A DNA stretch of 64,000 nucleotides from positions 61,878,354 to 61,942,353 of the forward strand of contig CM042011.1 of assembly GCA_023525715.1 (NCBI GenBank). Reading direction: 5' to 3'. Numbering within the stretch: the stretch's first letter is position 1; each line of letters begins with the position of its first letter. Positions 37,390-48,930 of this stretch are shown in pieces. Source of the stretch: Cichorium intybus (taxonomy: Eukaryota > Streptophyta > Magnoliopsida > Asterales > Asteraceae). The notes under the pieces were generated by a model. That model was not told the origin of the DNA. It made no database searches and saw nothing but the letters and a program-made list of their open reading frames with translations. The translations under genes and the position numbers were made by a program.

Positions 37390-40300
37390 TTACAAAAAAC
37401 TAATATCATCTCTTAATCCTATGCGCCGCGCATGCTGATTGTGCTTGATCCTACTCAAAGCCTTTGTCAAGGGATCTGCAGGATTATCTTCTGATGATAC
37501 CCTCTTTACTATGAGGTGACCTTCTTCTACTCTATGTCTTATGTAGTGGTACTTTTTGTCGATGTTTCTGGACTTTCCATGATCTCTCGGTTCCTTCGTC
37601 AAAGCAACCGCTCCTTCATTATCGCAGAATAGTTCCATGGGCTCCTGAATACTCGGGACTACTCCAAGGTCACCGATAAAGTTCTTCAGCCAAGCCGCTT
37701 CCTTTGCCGCTTCACTCGCTGCTATGTACTCTGATTCGCACGTAGAATCAGCCATCGTTTCTTGCTTAGAACTTTTCCAAGTCACTGCTCCCCCATTCAA
37801 AAGAAAAACCCAGCCCGACTGAGACCGACCATTGTCTCTATCTGTCTGAAAGCTGGCATCTGTATACCCGTCAACTCTCAAGGTATCACTGCCACCAAGG
37901 ACTAAAACAAAGTTCTTTGTCCTTCGCAGATACTTGAGTATGTTCTTGACGGCTGTCCAATGTGTCCTTCCAGGGTTTCCCTGGTACCGACTGACTATGC
38001 TCAAGGCAAAGGCCACGTCAGGTCGAGTACACGTCATAGCGTACATGATCGACCCCACAGCCGAAGCGTAAGGTACCCGACTCATGTCAGCTATCTCCTC
38101 GTTTGTACTCGGACTCTGAGTCTTACTCAATCTGTCATTACTTTGGATAGGTAGCTCTCCCTTCTTGGAATTTTCCATACTAAACCTCTTTAGTACCTTT
38201 TCCAAATATGTACTCTGACTAAGTCCAATTAGTCTCTTCTTCCTATCTCTAAATATTCTTATCCCGAGAATGTAGGCAGCCTCTCCTAGATCTTTCATGG
38301 CGAAACACTTCCCAAGCCAAGATTTGACATCTTGCAAGGTTGGAATGTCGTTTCCCATGAGCAGTATGTCATCAACATACAGCACCAGAAAAGTAACTAT
38401 ACTCCCACTAGCCTTGACATATACGCAGGACTCATCCTCGCTCCTAGAGAAACCAAACTCTTTGACTTTCTCATGGAAACAAAGATTCCAGCTGCGAGAA
38501 GCTTGTTTCAATCCGTAGATCGATTTCTCAAGATTACACACCTTATTAGGATACTTTGCATCGACAAAACCCTCTGGCTGATTCATGTAAACATCCTCAG
38601 TCAACTTCCTATTAAGGAAAGCAGTTTTGACGTCCATCTGCCAAATTTCATTGTCATGAAATGCAGCTATGGCCAGCATAATCCTAATAGACTTTATCTT
38701 GGCCACTGGTGAGAAGGTCTCTTCATAGTCTATCCATGGGGTTTGAGTAAAGCCCTTTGCAACCAGTCTTGCCTTGAAAGTGTGTACCTTTCCATCCATG
38801 TCGGTCTTCTTCTTGAAGATCCACTTGCACCCGACTGTCTTTCGACCCGGTACATTGTCAACCAAGTTCCAAACTTGATTGTCATACATGGACTTGATCT
38901 TGCTGTCTATTACCTCTTTCCATTTGGCAGACTCAGGGCCCGCCATCCAGATTTGTCAGTGTCCTATCACTGACAAACGTGTCCCCATCCGTAGTTATAT
39001 GGAATCAATAAAACTCGGGTGGCATGCTAACTCTACTAGAACGCCTAAGAGGTAAGGATATATCAGTCGGACCAACATGAACTTCTTCCTCTTGTTGGTT
39101 GCTAGTTTCTTCTAAGGTTGCATTATCTGGTGACTCTTGAATTTCTTCAAGATCAATGGTACTCCCACTGTCCTCTTTGAATATGAGTTCTCTCTCTCGA
39201 AAGACTCCTCGTCTAGCTACAAAGACCACGTCCTCGCTTGGTCTGTAGAACAAGTATCCAAAAGACTGTTTGGGGTATCCAATGAAGATACACCTCTCGC
39301 TTCTCTCTGTGAGTTTGTTGTGAGTTTCTCGTCTAACGAAAGCCTCACAACCCCAGACTTTGATATGTGCTAACGAGGGAACTTTCCCCGTCCACATCTC
39401 ATGAGGTGTTTTAGCAACCTTCTTAATTGGGACAAGATTGAGGATGTGGGCGGCAGTCTCTAAGGCATACCCCCAGAAGTGGATGAGAAGTGAAGCTCGA
39501 CTCATCATGGAAAGAACCATGTCTAACAGGGTTCGGTTACGCCTTTCGGCAACACCGTTCAACTGTGGTGTCCGAGGAGGTGATAACTGTGAAACTATTC
39601 CACATTCCTTCAGATAGTCTAGGAACTCGATACTAAGATACTCATCGCCTCTGTCAGATCTGAGCATCTTTATCTTCCTGCCCAATTGATTCTCAACTTC
39701 ATTTTTGAATTCTTTGAACTTTTCAAAGGTGTCTGACTTGTGTTTGATTAAGTAGATATACCCGTATCTACTAAAATTGTCAGTAAAGGTCACGTAGAAC
39801 CGTGTGCCATCCTTTGTGGTTGATCTGAAGGGACCACACACATCTGTGTGTATGATGTCCAACATACCTTCACCTCTTTCAAAGGACCCTTTGAAAGGTG
39901 ACTTAGTCATCTTGCCCAAAAGACAAGATTCGCATACATCATCCGATTTGAGGTCGAATGATTCCAACACTCCATCCTTTTGGAGTTGGGCGATGCGTTT
40001 CTTGTTAATGTGCCCAAGACGACAGTGCCACAAGCACGCCTTTTCTACACCACTAGAAGAATCAATATAATTTACACTATGTCCTAAATTGTCAACACAT
40101 TGTATCGTTTCATACACACCATCACAAGGTAAAGCAGTAAAAATAGAAGTACCATTTTGAAAAACAGAAATTGAACCATTAATATTATCAAAAGAAAACT
40201 GAAAACCTTGTCTAAACAATACATGAAAGGAAATAATGTTTCTTGCCATTTCTGGCGAATAACAACAATTCAAAAGTTCAAAACAAACACCACTACTAAG

Positions 40301-41391
40301 CACTAAACTATAAATTTCGATCTTGGTAACAGGAGACGATCTCCTATTGCCCATGACCAAGTTGAGTCTACCGTGCTCCACCTCCTTGCTTTCCTTTAGG
40401 CCCTGCAAATCAGAACAAATGTGAAAACCACATCCTGTATCAAGGACCCAAGAACTGGAAGATGGTGAGTTTTTTGAGATAGTGTATATACCTGTTGAAG
40501 ACGGCTTCACTTTGCCATCTTTCAAATCTTGCAAGTATCGCAGGCAGCTTCTCTTGTAATGGCCCTTTTCCTTGCAGTAGAAGCAGTCGGCTTCCTTGGG
40601 ATTGGCATTGTTGGGAATGCCAGAGGACTTGGGTCTCGGGACACTGCTGGATGACCAAACATGGACCTTTTCCTTCCAATTCTGATTGGGATGGCCCTTT
40701 CTCTTCTTCCCCTTTCCACCACCAATTGCTAATACGGGCCGGCTAACCGAGGGTATACTTTTACCCTTCATTCCGTCTTCCGCAGTACGAAGCATGCGAT
40801 GCAGTTCAACCAAGGTGGCTTGATTGTTGTTCAAATGATACGCCAGCTTGAACTGGTCATAAGAACTTGGCAGAGAATTTAGCACTATATCTACAGCTAA
40901 ATCCTCATGGACTGGCATCTCAAGCTTCCTAAGCCTTTCCACATATCCCTGCATCCTTTGCACGTGGTTGCAGATGGACTCTCCATCCCTTGGCTTCCCG
41001 TTGGTGAAGGATTTGACCACCTTGCGCCTCTCGATGCGCTCCTGCTTGCGGAACTTTTCCGCGAGCTCTTTGTGCATTTCATAGGGCCAGTAGTCTTCAT
41101 ATATTCTCTGCAATTCTGGGTTCATAGTAGCTATCATGATGCAAGCCACTTTGGTTGCATCATCAGAATGTTTTGTGTATTGGGCAATTTCTTCGGGAGT
41201 AGCAGTATCAAGATCAATATCAACAAGCTCGGTTTCTAGAACATACTCTTTATGTTCAAACTTAGAGCCATATTGATGTTACGGATCCAGTCATTGTAGT
41301 TAGTGCCGTCCAACGTCACTTTGGAGCACAATGACAAGATAGAGGTAATATTGGAGTTAGAGTGGGGGGCGGATTGATCAACAGAAGACAT
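37390..41391 (-). pseudogene. Disabled Copia gag-pol
   Basis: Gag begins at an ATG at 41391, shifts frame near 41261, and continues to a zinc knuckle CFYCKEKGHYKRSC (40544-40585). Then come protease (WVLDTGC near 40441), the pre-integrase HHCC region (H.RLGH..., C..C near 39920-40030) and integrase with D, D and E at residues 436, 499 and 535 of the long frame (D-35-E spacing, as expected). An in-frame TGA at about 39005 and a frame change near 38960 follow. The next frame (38946-37390) has reverse transcriptase with QMDVKTAF and YVDD (residues 190-193) and RNase H with TDASF, ESEY and FCDNEGA. At least three lesions mean no full polyprotein can be made; the separate domains are otherwise well kept. 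Confidence 0.9.
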
Positions 41392-41746
41392 CTATAAAAG
41401 AATGTAGTTTTAATTAGACACATATATAACCCTTAGTATTAACCTAATAATAATAATAAGGCTAGGGCCCAACTATAACAATTCACAATATAGAAGAGGG
41501 ATGCCGTAGTCTAATTGTAAATTTTATAAAGGTAGGCGAATGACGATTCGGCCAATTCCACCGCGGAAAGATAATCTTATTAAAATGGAATTCCTAGTTT
41601 CTTTTGAGATTTATTGAACTGTTCAATAGCATGTTTTAATCTCGGATGTGCCCCACAGTTTGTGACTAGGATACCGAGGATCACAAACCGGGTGTGAATA
41701 ACTATGCAAATTAGCTTGGTACTCTCGGGATTAGTTACCATCTCTA

Positions 41747-41782
41747 ATTGATGTGCCGGTAAACCACACACGCTCCATCAAT
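41747..41782 (-). ncRNA. Conserved-loop hairpin C' in the Copia leader (putative)
   Basis: Perfect stem ATTGATG/CATCAAT (41747-41753, 41776-41782) around the 22-nt loop with core CGGTAAACCACACACGCT. Same place in the leader as hairpin C of the gag-only element. Confidence 0.65.
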
Positions 41783-41803
41783 AATGATAACATCTGAGAA
41801 ACC

Positions 41804-41881
41804 CATTGCAACTCTTTATGAACCCCAATTGGCGTGCCGGTAAACCACACACGCTCCACCAATGTTTCATAAAGTGCAATG
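41804..41881 (-). ncRNA. Conserved-loop hairpin D' in the Copia leader, 78 nt (putative)
   Basis: CATTGCA/TGCAATG (41804-41810, 41875-41881), CTTTATGA/TCATAAAG (41814-41821, 41867-41874) and ATTGG/CCAAT (41828-41832, 41859-41863) close the 22-nt loop at 41835-41856. Compared with hairpin D, paired positions differ on both arms while length and loop stay the same. Confidence 0.7.
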
Positions 41882-42745
41882 TGCAATTTCATGGATTAGC
41901 ACCAATTCACATTTTTCCTAAAGTAACTAGATTTGGGTTTTATTAAGTTGTTCTAGTACTTTGAATAATATAATTATACTTTTAATGAGATTAGGCGATC
42001 CTATCAAACTCGTTCGGCTAACGACGCTAAACTGATCAGGCGAGCGGTGGGTGAGAGTAGACACCCATTAGACCGCCATTTTATATGCAGTCTCCTTATG
42101 CCCACTTTATAGATCAGCTTCGTGAATGAGGCCTATATACTATTGATTTGACTAACCATTAAATCTTATACATATAATATTAACTTTTAATTATAATATA
42201 TATAAGATGAATTTTAAACCTTTTAAAATGTTCCTGGTTTATATTTAAATTTATAGGAATTTAAACTATTAAATTTAAAATTAAATTAAACCTTTAAATT
42301 ATCTTTTAATTAAACATTTAATTAAATTTGGATATTTTAGACTTTTAAAATATTCCTAGATTTATCCTTTAATTTTTCGAAATTTAAGGCTATTAAATTT
42401 AAATTAAATTAAATCCTTAATTATCCTTTAATTAAACAATTAATTAAATTAATTAAATTTAGATAGGTATCACAAATTAATCAAATTAATTTAAACCTAT
42501 CTTAAACCCCCTAAATTTCGATTTTACAATTAATGGGTTTAAGGTTTATCCATTTAAAAAATAAAGTTACCAAAAATAGAAAACCTTCTAAACCTATTGC
42601 CAAAATCAAAAAAAAAGGAGGGGAGGGGCTAAGGTTTTTCAAAACCCTAACCCTAAATCGATTTGGCCCCATTAGGGTTTAGAAGCTTTAAACCCTAATT
42701 TTTAGGATAACAATTATAGCAGTTTAACAAGAAAACAACCAAAAA

Positions 42746-42757
42746 GCTCTGATACCA
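42746..42757 (-). promoter_or_regulatory. Primer binding site, initiator-Met tRNA, of the Copia element
   Basis: Sense strand TGGTATCAGAGC one base inside the 5' LTR. Confidence 0.9.
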
Positions 42758-42758
42758 C

Positions 42759-43452
42759 TGAAGGGTTTTATACAAATCAATGAACTAAATCCTAAGTTCA
42801 CATGCAACCTAGGAGGATCTATGTTTTCTTCTAATTAAACATATAACAAAATCCTAAAAGGCCCAGAAAAATAAACTAAAGAAAGAGAATTAGAAAAACT
42901 AACCTTTTAGTATTTCTTGGAAGCAAAGCAATAGAAATCTCTTGCCTCAAATGCAGTCACACCCAGGGAGTAGGAAGGTCACGAAAATCCAAAGAGAAAA
43001 TATGAGGTCCAGGGGTCCCTATTTATAGGCTACCAAATGATCCTTAGAGATAAACCTCGTTTGACTTTCAAACAGAGATAAACCCAATCTCTAAGCCATT
43101 TTCCGGATTATTCATACGCACGCCGCGGCCTATACATTGGCGCGCCGCGCGTGTTAATTCAACTATTGAATTGGAACAACTTTAGCCCCTGTCCTCCTGA
43201 TTAATCTAATTAATGCCACAGAAATCAATCCAATTAATTTATGATTAATTATTAATCAAATAATACTATATATTATCTCCATAATATATTAATAAACAAT
43301 CTCTTGATTTATTAGTCATATAATAAATCAACATTTCTCTCTACTTGACTTTCTACCAAACCTCCAGCTATGAGGACAACCCAAATGGACTATGTTACAA
43401 TTAATCAGGTAAATACTAATTATTAGTCATGGCTTAGACACCTAATCCAACA
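42759..43452 (-). repeat. 5' LTR of the Copia element
   Basis: 694 bp, sense strand TGTTGGATTAGGTGTC at its start and CCTTCA at its end; followed on the right by TGTAG. Confidence 0.9.
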
Positions 43453-44856
43453 TGTAGGTGGCAGAAATTGGTGCCTAGGTGGCTGAATACTGCTTTGATG
43501 ATTGAATAATGCCTAGATAACTGGATATTGTCTATGTAATTAGATAATGCATGATTGGTCTTTCCACAAGAACACTTGATAAGCATTTCTTAATGTCTTG
43601 ATAAGAATGACAATGAATCACATGAAAAGTTTAGTAAATAGGTATGTTTAAATGAACTTGAAGAACTAGGTGGTAAGCCTGGGTGGCTAGTTGGTTTTCT
43701 ATATGGTTTACAATATTCCTATGAAGATGGGCTATATGTTAAAGAGTTTGGACTTAGGCCTGAAGGGCTGAATGTAACTTCAATAACTACTATTGTATGT
43801 TGTGTAATTATATTATGTTGCTATGAATAGGTTCTCACGAAGCGGTCAAACAACTTAACCTGCAATATACCCATACTTTCTCGAATAGCCCGAGTTGTCA
43901 TGGACATCCAAGCTGTTTGAGTAGTTCCCCCATGTCATACGATTTTTCCAACAACTGATCTTCAACTACCAAAACTGTTATTTCGTTAGCTTATCCACTT
44001 TTACGATAGAATAAGTATATATACTTATAAATTATAATACGCCGCTTTTGGAATTCTCCTAAGATCTTAAACCATCCTATACAAATATGGTACCTTACTT
44101 TCTTTTTTCATACCAAAACTTGAAAGTGTGTTTGATGGATTATTCCATATTGAATTTCGGACAACCTAATAATATAGTCGAAATATCAATCATAGAAAGT
44201 AAACTTTACACAATCGATCAAATATCCACTAAGCATTTCAATTATCAAACCATGCCATTTTTCTTACTCCCATCTATCAAATTAACACCATGAATTTTAT
44301 TTGTTTGTATATTTTATCATTTACTTTTACTTCTATTATTTACAATATTGTATGTATGATTTTTTTCTTTGTTGGTCCTAATTTTATTATATCAAAATAT
44401 TATATTTTTAAAAATTTATTCACTTAAAAAAATTATTTTGTATTTGAACAATATTATAAATCTCTTAAATTCTACTAAAGGTGGGTGGAGTAGTTGATTC
44501 CCATCCCATCGAACCCACTCGTTACAGCTTTTCTCTCCTCTCATTTATATCTGTCCATATCTTTCACTATCTTTCATCAATGGAAGTAGTTTCTACCGAA
44601 CTCACCGAACCCACATCATATTTTTGTTTATTAAATTCATTTATCAATTAAAAAAATTAATTTAACATTAAATTTAATATTCCAAATAATATTAAATACA
44701 TATTAAATAAAATTAAAAAGTCAAATAACATTTAATTATATTTAAAAAAGCACACCATTACAAAACAAATAAAAAACAACCTAAATACGGGAAATTAACT
44801 CCTAAAAACAGAAACTAAATCCTAAATACAGCAAATTAAATCCTAAATACAACAAA
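43453..44856. other. Gene-free spacer with repeat relics
   Basis: 43455-43700 has the GCC..GGC palindromic units (GCCTAGGTGGC, GCCTGGGTGGC) seen at 27695-27850. The rest is AT-rich. The frame at 44087-44293 is short and featureless and is not called. Confidence 0.4.
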
Positions 44857-45251
44857 TTAAATCCTAAAAAAAAACCGAGGTGTCTCTTTCACAACATTCC
44901 ACGCTTCTATGTGCGTAAAGTCTCTGTTGTGTGTCACCCGATATTGTTGTAGGGCTTGTTCAACGACCTCATCGTCGGTTGTCCGTTTGGTCGGTTGAAA
45001 GATAAGTTTACGTAAATTTGGTTAAAATATGTTAATTTTCGTACCATATCTTTCAATTTGCTGTTAAGCATATGCCTACTGCGATAATGAACCGTGCCCA
45101 AATTTGTTTGAAACCGTTCCTCCGCACGATCCCAGAATGAGCGGTGGGCTGTCAGATCCATATCTTCATAGGTGTCCACCCAGACTTTTGTCAAAACCAC
45201 ATCTTATCTTCTAGTCCATGAGCTAATATTACTATTTCCGTTGCCTGTCAT
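44857..45251 (-). pseudogene. PIF/Harbinger-type ORF1 relic (SANT/Myb-like domain)
   Basis: From an ATG at 45251 the frame reads SWTRR, then a TAA, then DVVLTKVWVDTYED and SFWDRAEERFQTNLG, YRSRHMLNSKLKDM and FNQIYVNL. After a frame change near 45000 it resumes as DDEVVEQALQQYRVTHNRDF and IEAWNVVKETP, ending at 44857. This is the trihelix/SANT-like domain plus tail of plant proteins often mislabelled glutathione S-transferase T3-like, related to the DNA-binding ORF1 of PIF/Harbinger transposons. One stop and one frameshift disable it. No transposase frame or terminal repeats were found nearby. Confidence 0.7.
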
Positions 45252-46139
45252 TTTTTATAAAACTTGAGAGAAAGTTTTATATTTATAAAACGTTGATAAA
45301 GAAATATGTGATTTTTATATGGATGGATAGGATATTTATAGGAATGAGTAAAATTTGGAATTAACTTTTTTTTTTTTTTTACAAATATTGAAAGATGATA
45401 TGGCTTCACCACCCCACATTCGAACCCGCCTAGCACCATCTATCACGAATCCAAGACTACAGAACAGCGGTACCGCCTCCAGCCCGATCCCGAACCACAT
45501 GATCTATGCCTTACTCCTTACTCCTTACTCCGTGCACCATAACAACGAAAACAAATGACCCGTTAAAATATGAACGGGTACAGGTACGGATCACTAATTA
45601 ACCCCAAGCCCCACGTCTCTATGTTGTTTCGAGCTTGGACTCTGGAGGTGCAAAAAACCCACCGTTAAAGTGTTATTATCGCCGACCGTTACTGGAGCCA
45701 TCGGTAAGTATGCAATTCCCCGTTACTTTTCAAGGATTCAACGTCTATTGTGTATGATAACCCTCTGGACACGCAATTGATTAGTCATTCACAGGTTGGA
45801 GCACAGATTGTTGACGAAAACACACTCATTCCAATTCTTGGTCTGCTCTAGGTTTTGATAATTTATTCATCGACTCTGTATAATTTAATCGCAGTTTCAA
45901 GATATTATTTATCTTCACCGCATAATTTCTGCTTAATTGTTCAATTTCGGTATACATGAGTGCTCGTGAGAAGACACTTAACCGGGAAATTTTTTGGAAA
46001 CACGGAATATAAAACATTCAACAGTTCATGTTTCTACTGCTTTCAAAATCTCTAGTTTTGATTGTTTGCTTTGCTTTTCTAGAACCGATCTTCAAAATTA
46101 ATTGAAAGGTGTATTGGTAAGAAATCTGAGTATCTGGAC
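45252..46139 (+). promoter_or_regulatory. Promoter and 5' untranslated region of XRCC1
   Basis: A strong donor GTAAGTATG at 45704 and a pyrimidine-rich acceptor TTTGCTTTTCTAG ending at 46082 suggest a 5' UTR intron of about 380 bp, with 57 nt of leader before the ATG. This is inferred from signals only. The transcription start is not visible. Confidence 0.4.
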
Positions 46140-47603
46140 ATGCCTGATTCCGGAAGTCATAAGGCCACAGGGCGGAATCTCCCTTCATGGATGAGCTCAA
46201 GGGACACTGATAAAAAATCCGAGAGTAAGGAAGCACCTGAAGACAAAGGTAAACGACAAAGTAAACCACATGCCAGCCAAACCACAACATCTTCTGAATC
46301 AAGTTTAGGTGCTAATAAACCCTCCAAACTCCTGGTAAGATATGATCTACAACATTCCATTCACTTCTCCTTCTGGTACATTTCTTGACAGTAGTAACAT
46401 TGATGGTTATAGGAAGGGGTTGTGTTTGTACTCTCAGGGTTTGTTAACCCTGAACGCAGCACATTAAGATCTCAAGCATTGGAAATGGGGGCCAAGTATG
46501 AAGCTGATTGGAACAACAATTGCACCCTTTTAGTTTGTGCATTTCCTAATACACCAAAGTTTAGACAAGTTGAAGCTGATAATGGAACCATCATCTCCAA
46601 GGTTTTAACTTCATAACTTGTTTCTCATTACTGTTGATATAAACATCTCATCATTTTCATTACAAATTATCTCATGAATTTGATAACTTTGTTTCAGGAT
46701 TGGATAACCGAATGTTACAACCAGAAACAACTTGTTGGCATTGAACCCTACATTCTTCATGCTGGTAAACCATGGAGGCATCAAAGTAGCTCTAGTTTAT
46801 CAAATAACTCTTCTAAGCAAGTAGATAAGTCTGCTAATTCAAAACCCCAGCCTTCTGCCACAAAGAAGGTTTATTTTTCTATTTTAATTTATTTATCGTG
46901 CAATGTGCATATGTAGTATTAGTTTCAGTGACTTTTTTGTACATGATAATCTGAAACAGATGGCCAATAAGCATAATAAAAATGAGTTTTCAACTTCTGA
47001 AGTGAAGAAATGGGCAATAGATGACATAAAAAGAACAATATCATGGTTGGACAGCCAAGAAGAAAAGGTAACACATATTGGTCTGTATAAATGGTAAATG
47101 ACGAAATTGCCCTTATTTTTCATATTACACAGCCTGACGCAAGTGAGATAAATAAGATAGCAGCCGAAGGAATCTTGACATGTTTACAGGATGCCGTAGA
47201 TTCTCTTAAGCAGGGGCAGGTATGTAATTTCTCCTTAATTTATGAAACACATAAAATTTACTCATATTGTGTGTTTATATAGGGTTTGGGGAAGATAATG
47301 GAGGAGTGGAGTTTTGTGCCACGTGTCATTGAGGAGCTAAACAAGATGGATTCTGTTTCCACTTCTAAAAAAGAAATCTACCACCAGGCAATTGCGTGTA
47401 AAAAGATTTATGAATTTGAGGTTGGTAATTTGGAAAAAGACACAACAGATAAGAATAAACGATTGAAAATTGAGAAAGGGGTAAAAACGGAAAATCCAAC
47501 AACCAGTGAGGCTGCGGCTTATGATAGTGATGATACAATTGAGATGACAGAAGATGAAGTAAGAGAAGCATTTGATAACATTGTAAATGATGATACATCT
47601 TAA
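46140..47603 (+). CDS. XRCC1: DNA-repair protein XRCC1, plant type
   Basis: Six exons, all in phase 0: 46140-46334, 46413-46601, 46698-46868, 46960-47067, 47133-47219, 47283-47603; 356 aa. The start MPDSGSHKATGRNLPSWM matches the plant family. Residues 66-153 form one BRCT domain (EGVVFVLSGFVNPER, then DWITECY with its conserved Trp). The linker is Ser/Lys-rich. The C-terminal part (about 186-356) is helical, with an acidic end (DSDDTIEMTEDEVREAFDNI). Plant XRCC1 lacks the animal polymerase-beta-binding N-terminal domain and has a single BRCT. It acts in the nucleus in base excision and single-strand break repair. Arabidopsis XRCC1 is about the same length (353 aa). All junctions are GT-AG and no lesion is seen. 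It lies 1.3 kb upstream of NAA15 on the same strand, as in Arabidopsis. Confidence 0.93.
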
Positions 47604-48779
47604 AAAGCTTTCATGTCTACTCTTTTCATGGTTTTGTGAAAGTTGCTTTGTATGATGTTAGAGAAAGAATTTTCATTTTGGTCCTTAAAGTTTGATTTTT
47701 TTCGTAAGTGGCTCATTTCTTTTGGAATTTAACTTGAAGTTTGTTTAGTTAGGTTTGGACTTTGGATAACACTATGATAAATCTTGTCTATTGTGAGGTG
47801 TGTAAATCAACGTTATTTATCGTTTTATCTGAGGTAAAAATTGATATTTGGAACTATAGTAAGAATTTCAAAGCCAGCGATATCTAAACAAAGTGTGTAT
47901 AAATATAAAGATGTAATAAAATAATTGATTATATGATTATCGAACTCAAAAAGATGCGAATATGATGCTTTGTCTCATCGTATTTATTTGGTAAACTATT
48001 TGCAAGATCAACTTATGAGAGTTGTTTCAAGAGATAACTGAAAAAAGAAGATGGTCTATATGTATGGTAAATGAATAGTATAATAATATTTCTTTTCAAA
48101 GATGGTGGTTTTAAAGTAGTAATACCAAAAGTTTTCAACTTTTTATAAAAAGCTGATATCAAGTGAATAAACTTCTATATTTTGAGATATATATCGAATA
48201 AAGTTTTGAATTTCATGATGTATATCGAATAAAACTTTGAACTTTTTGACTGATGAATAAAATTTTAAACTCTTATGATTTTTATCGAATAAAGTTTTAA
48301 ACTTTATATAAATATTGAACTTTAAACTTTGTGTTGGATAACAAATACAACTTTGAAGTTGTTTCTTCTTTATGCAACATTTATTACTCGATTATTCACC
48401 CATATTACTAATTTTCATGTTAAATTTATTATAATATCTTTACATGGACAAAATAAGAGAGATATTTTCTTTCATTAGATACCATTTAGGAGACGATTGA
48501 GTTTGACGGCGATAACGGGTGTCATGTATCTACTCTTTTTGAGGTGTAAATTAAGAAAGAAAATTTGTGAAGGAAACCTAGAGTTAGTTACAATTTGAGT
48601 GGCAAAATTTCTAAGTTTGTTAGTTTGGTGGCTAAATTTGGAAAACATTAGCTGAGTCTCAAGAATCAAAGAATTACAAACACACCCCTCGTAGTCTTCC
48701 AACACTAAAATAGCTTTTACCTTCGCCTCCTCGTTCGCTCTTTTCTGAGTAGGGTTGCAGCCGATAAACGCCACCACTC

Positions 48780-48830
<51 letters not shown>

Positions 48831-48930
48831 GTGACCTAAAGACCCTCACTGAACTATCGAACATCTCTCTCCGTCTGTGTGTTCTATACATCTACTTTCT
48901 CTCTTAGAAGCGTCTAATTTGCAAGAAACA
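47604..48930 (+). other. XRCC1-NAA15 intergenic region
   Basis: Holds the XRCC1 3' untranslated region and the NAA15 promoter. At 48160-48330 there is a degenerate repeat of TATCGAATAAAGTTTTGAA. The minus frame at 48475-48777 overlaps the likely NAA15 promoter and has no known domain; I leave it out. Confidence 0.6.
48782..48829 (+). repeat. (CT)24 in the NAA15 promoter or 5' leader
   Basis: 48 bp of CT (GA on the other strand), 102 bp before the NAA15 ATG, followed by more CTCT-rich leader. Pyrimidine patches and GA-binding BPC sites are usual near plant transcription starts, so it may be functional, but its length is also that of a variable microsatellite. Confidence 0.9.

Larger units (their letters stand above)
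35834..43452 (-). mobile_element. Copia LTR retrotransposon, full domain set but disabled
   Basis: About 7.6 kb on the minus strand with LTRs at 42759-43452 (5') and 35834-36526 (3'), PBS 42746-42757, PPT 36527-36540 and gag-pol 41391-37390 in Copia order (gag, protease, integrase, reverse transcriptase, RNase H). The LTRs differ by about 15 changes and an 11-bp indel. The outer end of the 3' LTR lacks the TGAAGGG tip, and no matching target duplication was found (TGTAG on the right, nothing equal on the left). A Tork/TAR-like lineage is suspected but not tested. Leader and 3' region are shared with the gag-only element. Confidence 0.9.

Noticed and set aside
48475..48777. 100-codon minus-strand frame between XRCC1 and NAA15
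   Set aside because: No domain, lies over the NAA15 promoter, and lacks splice or start context.
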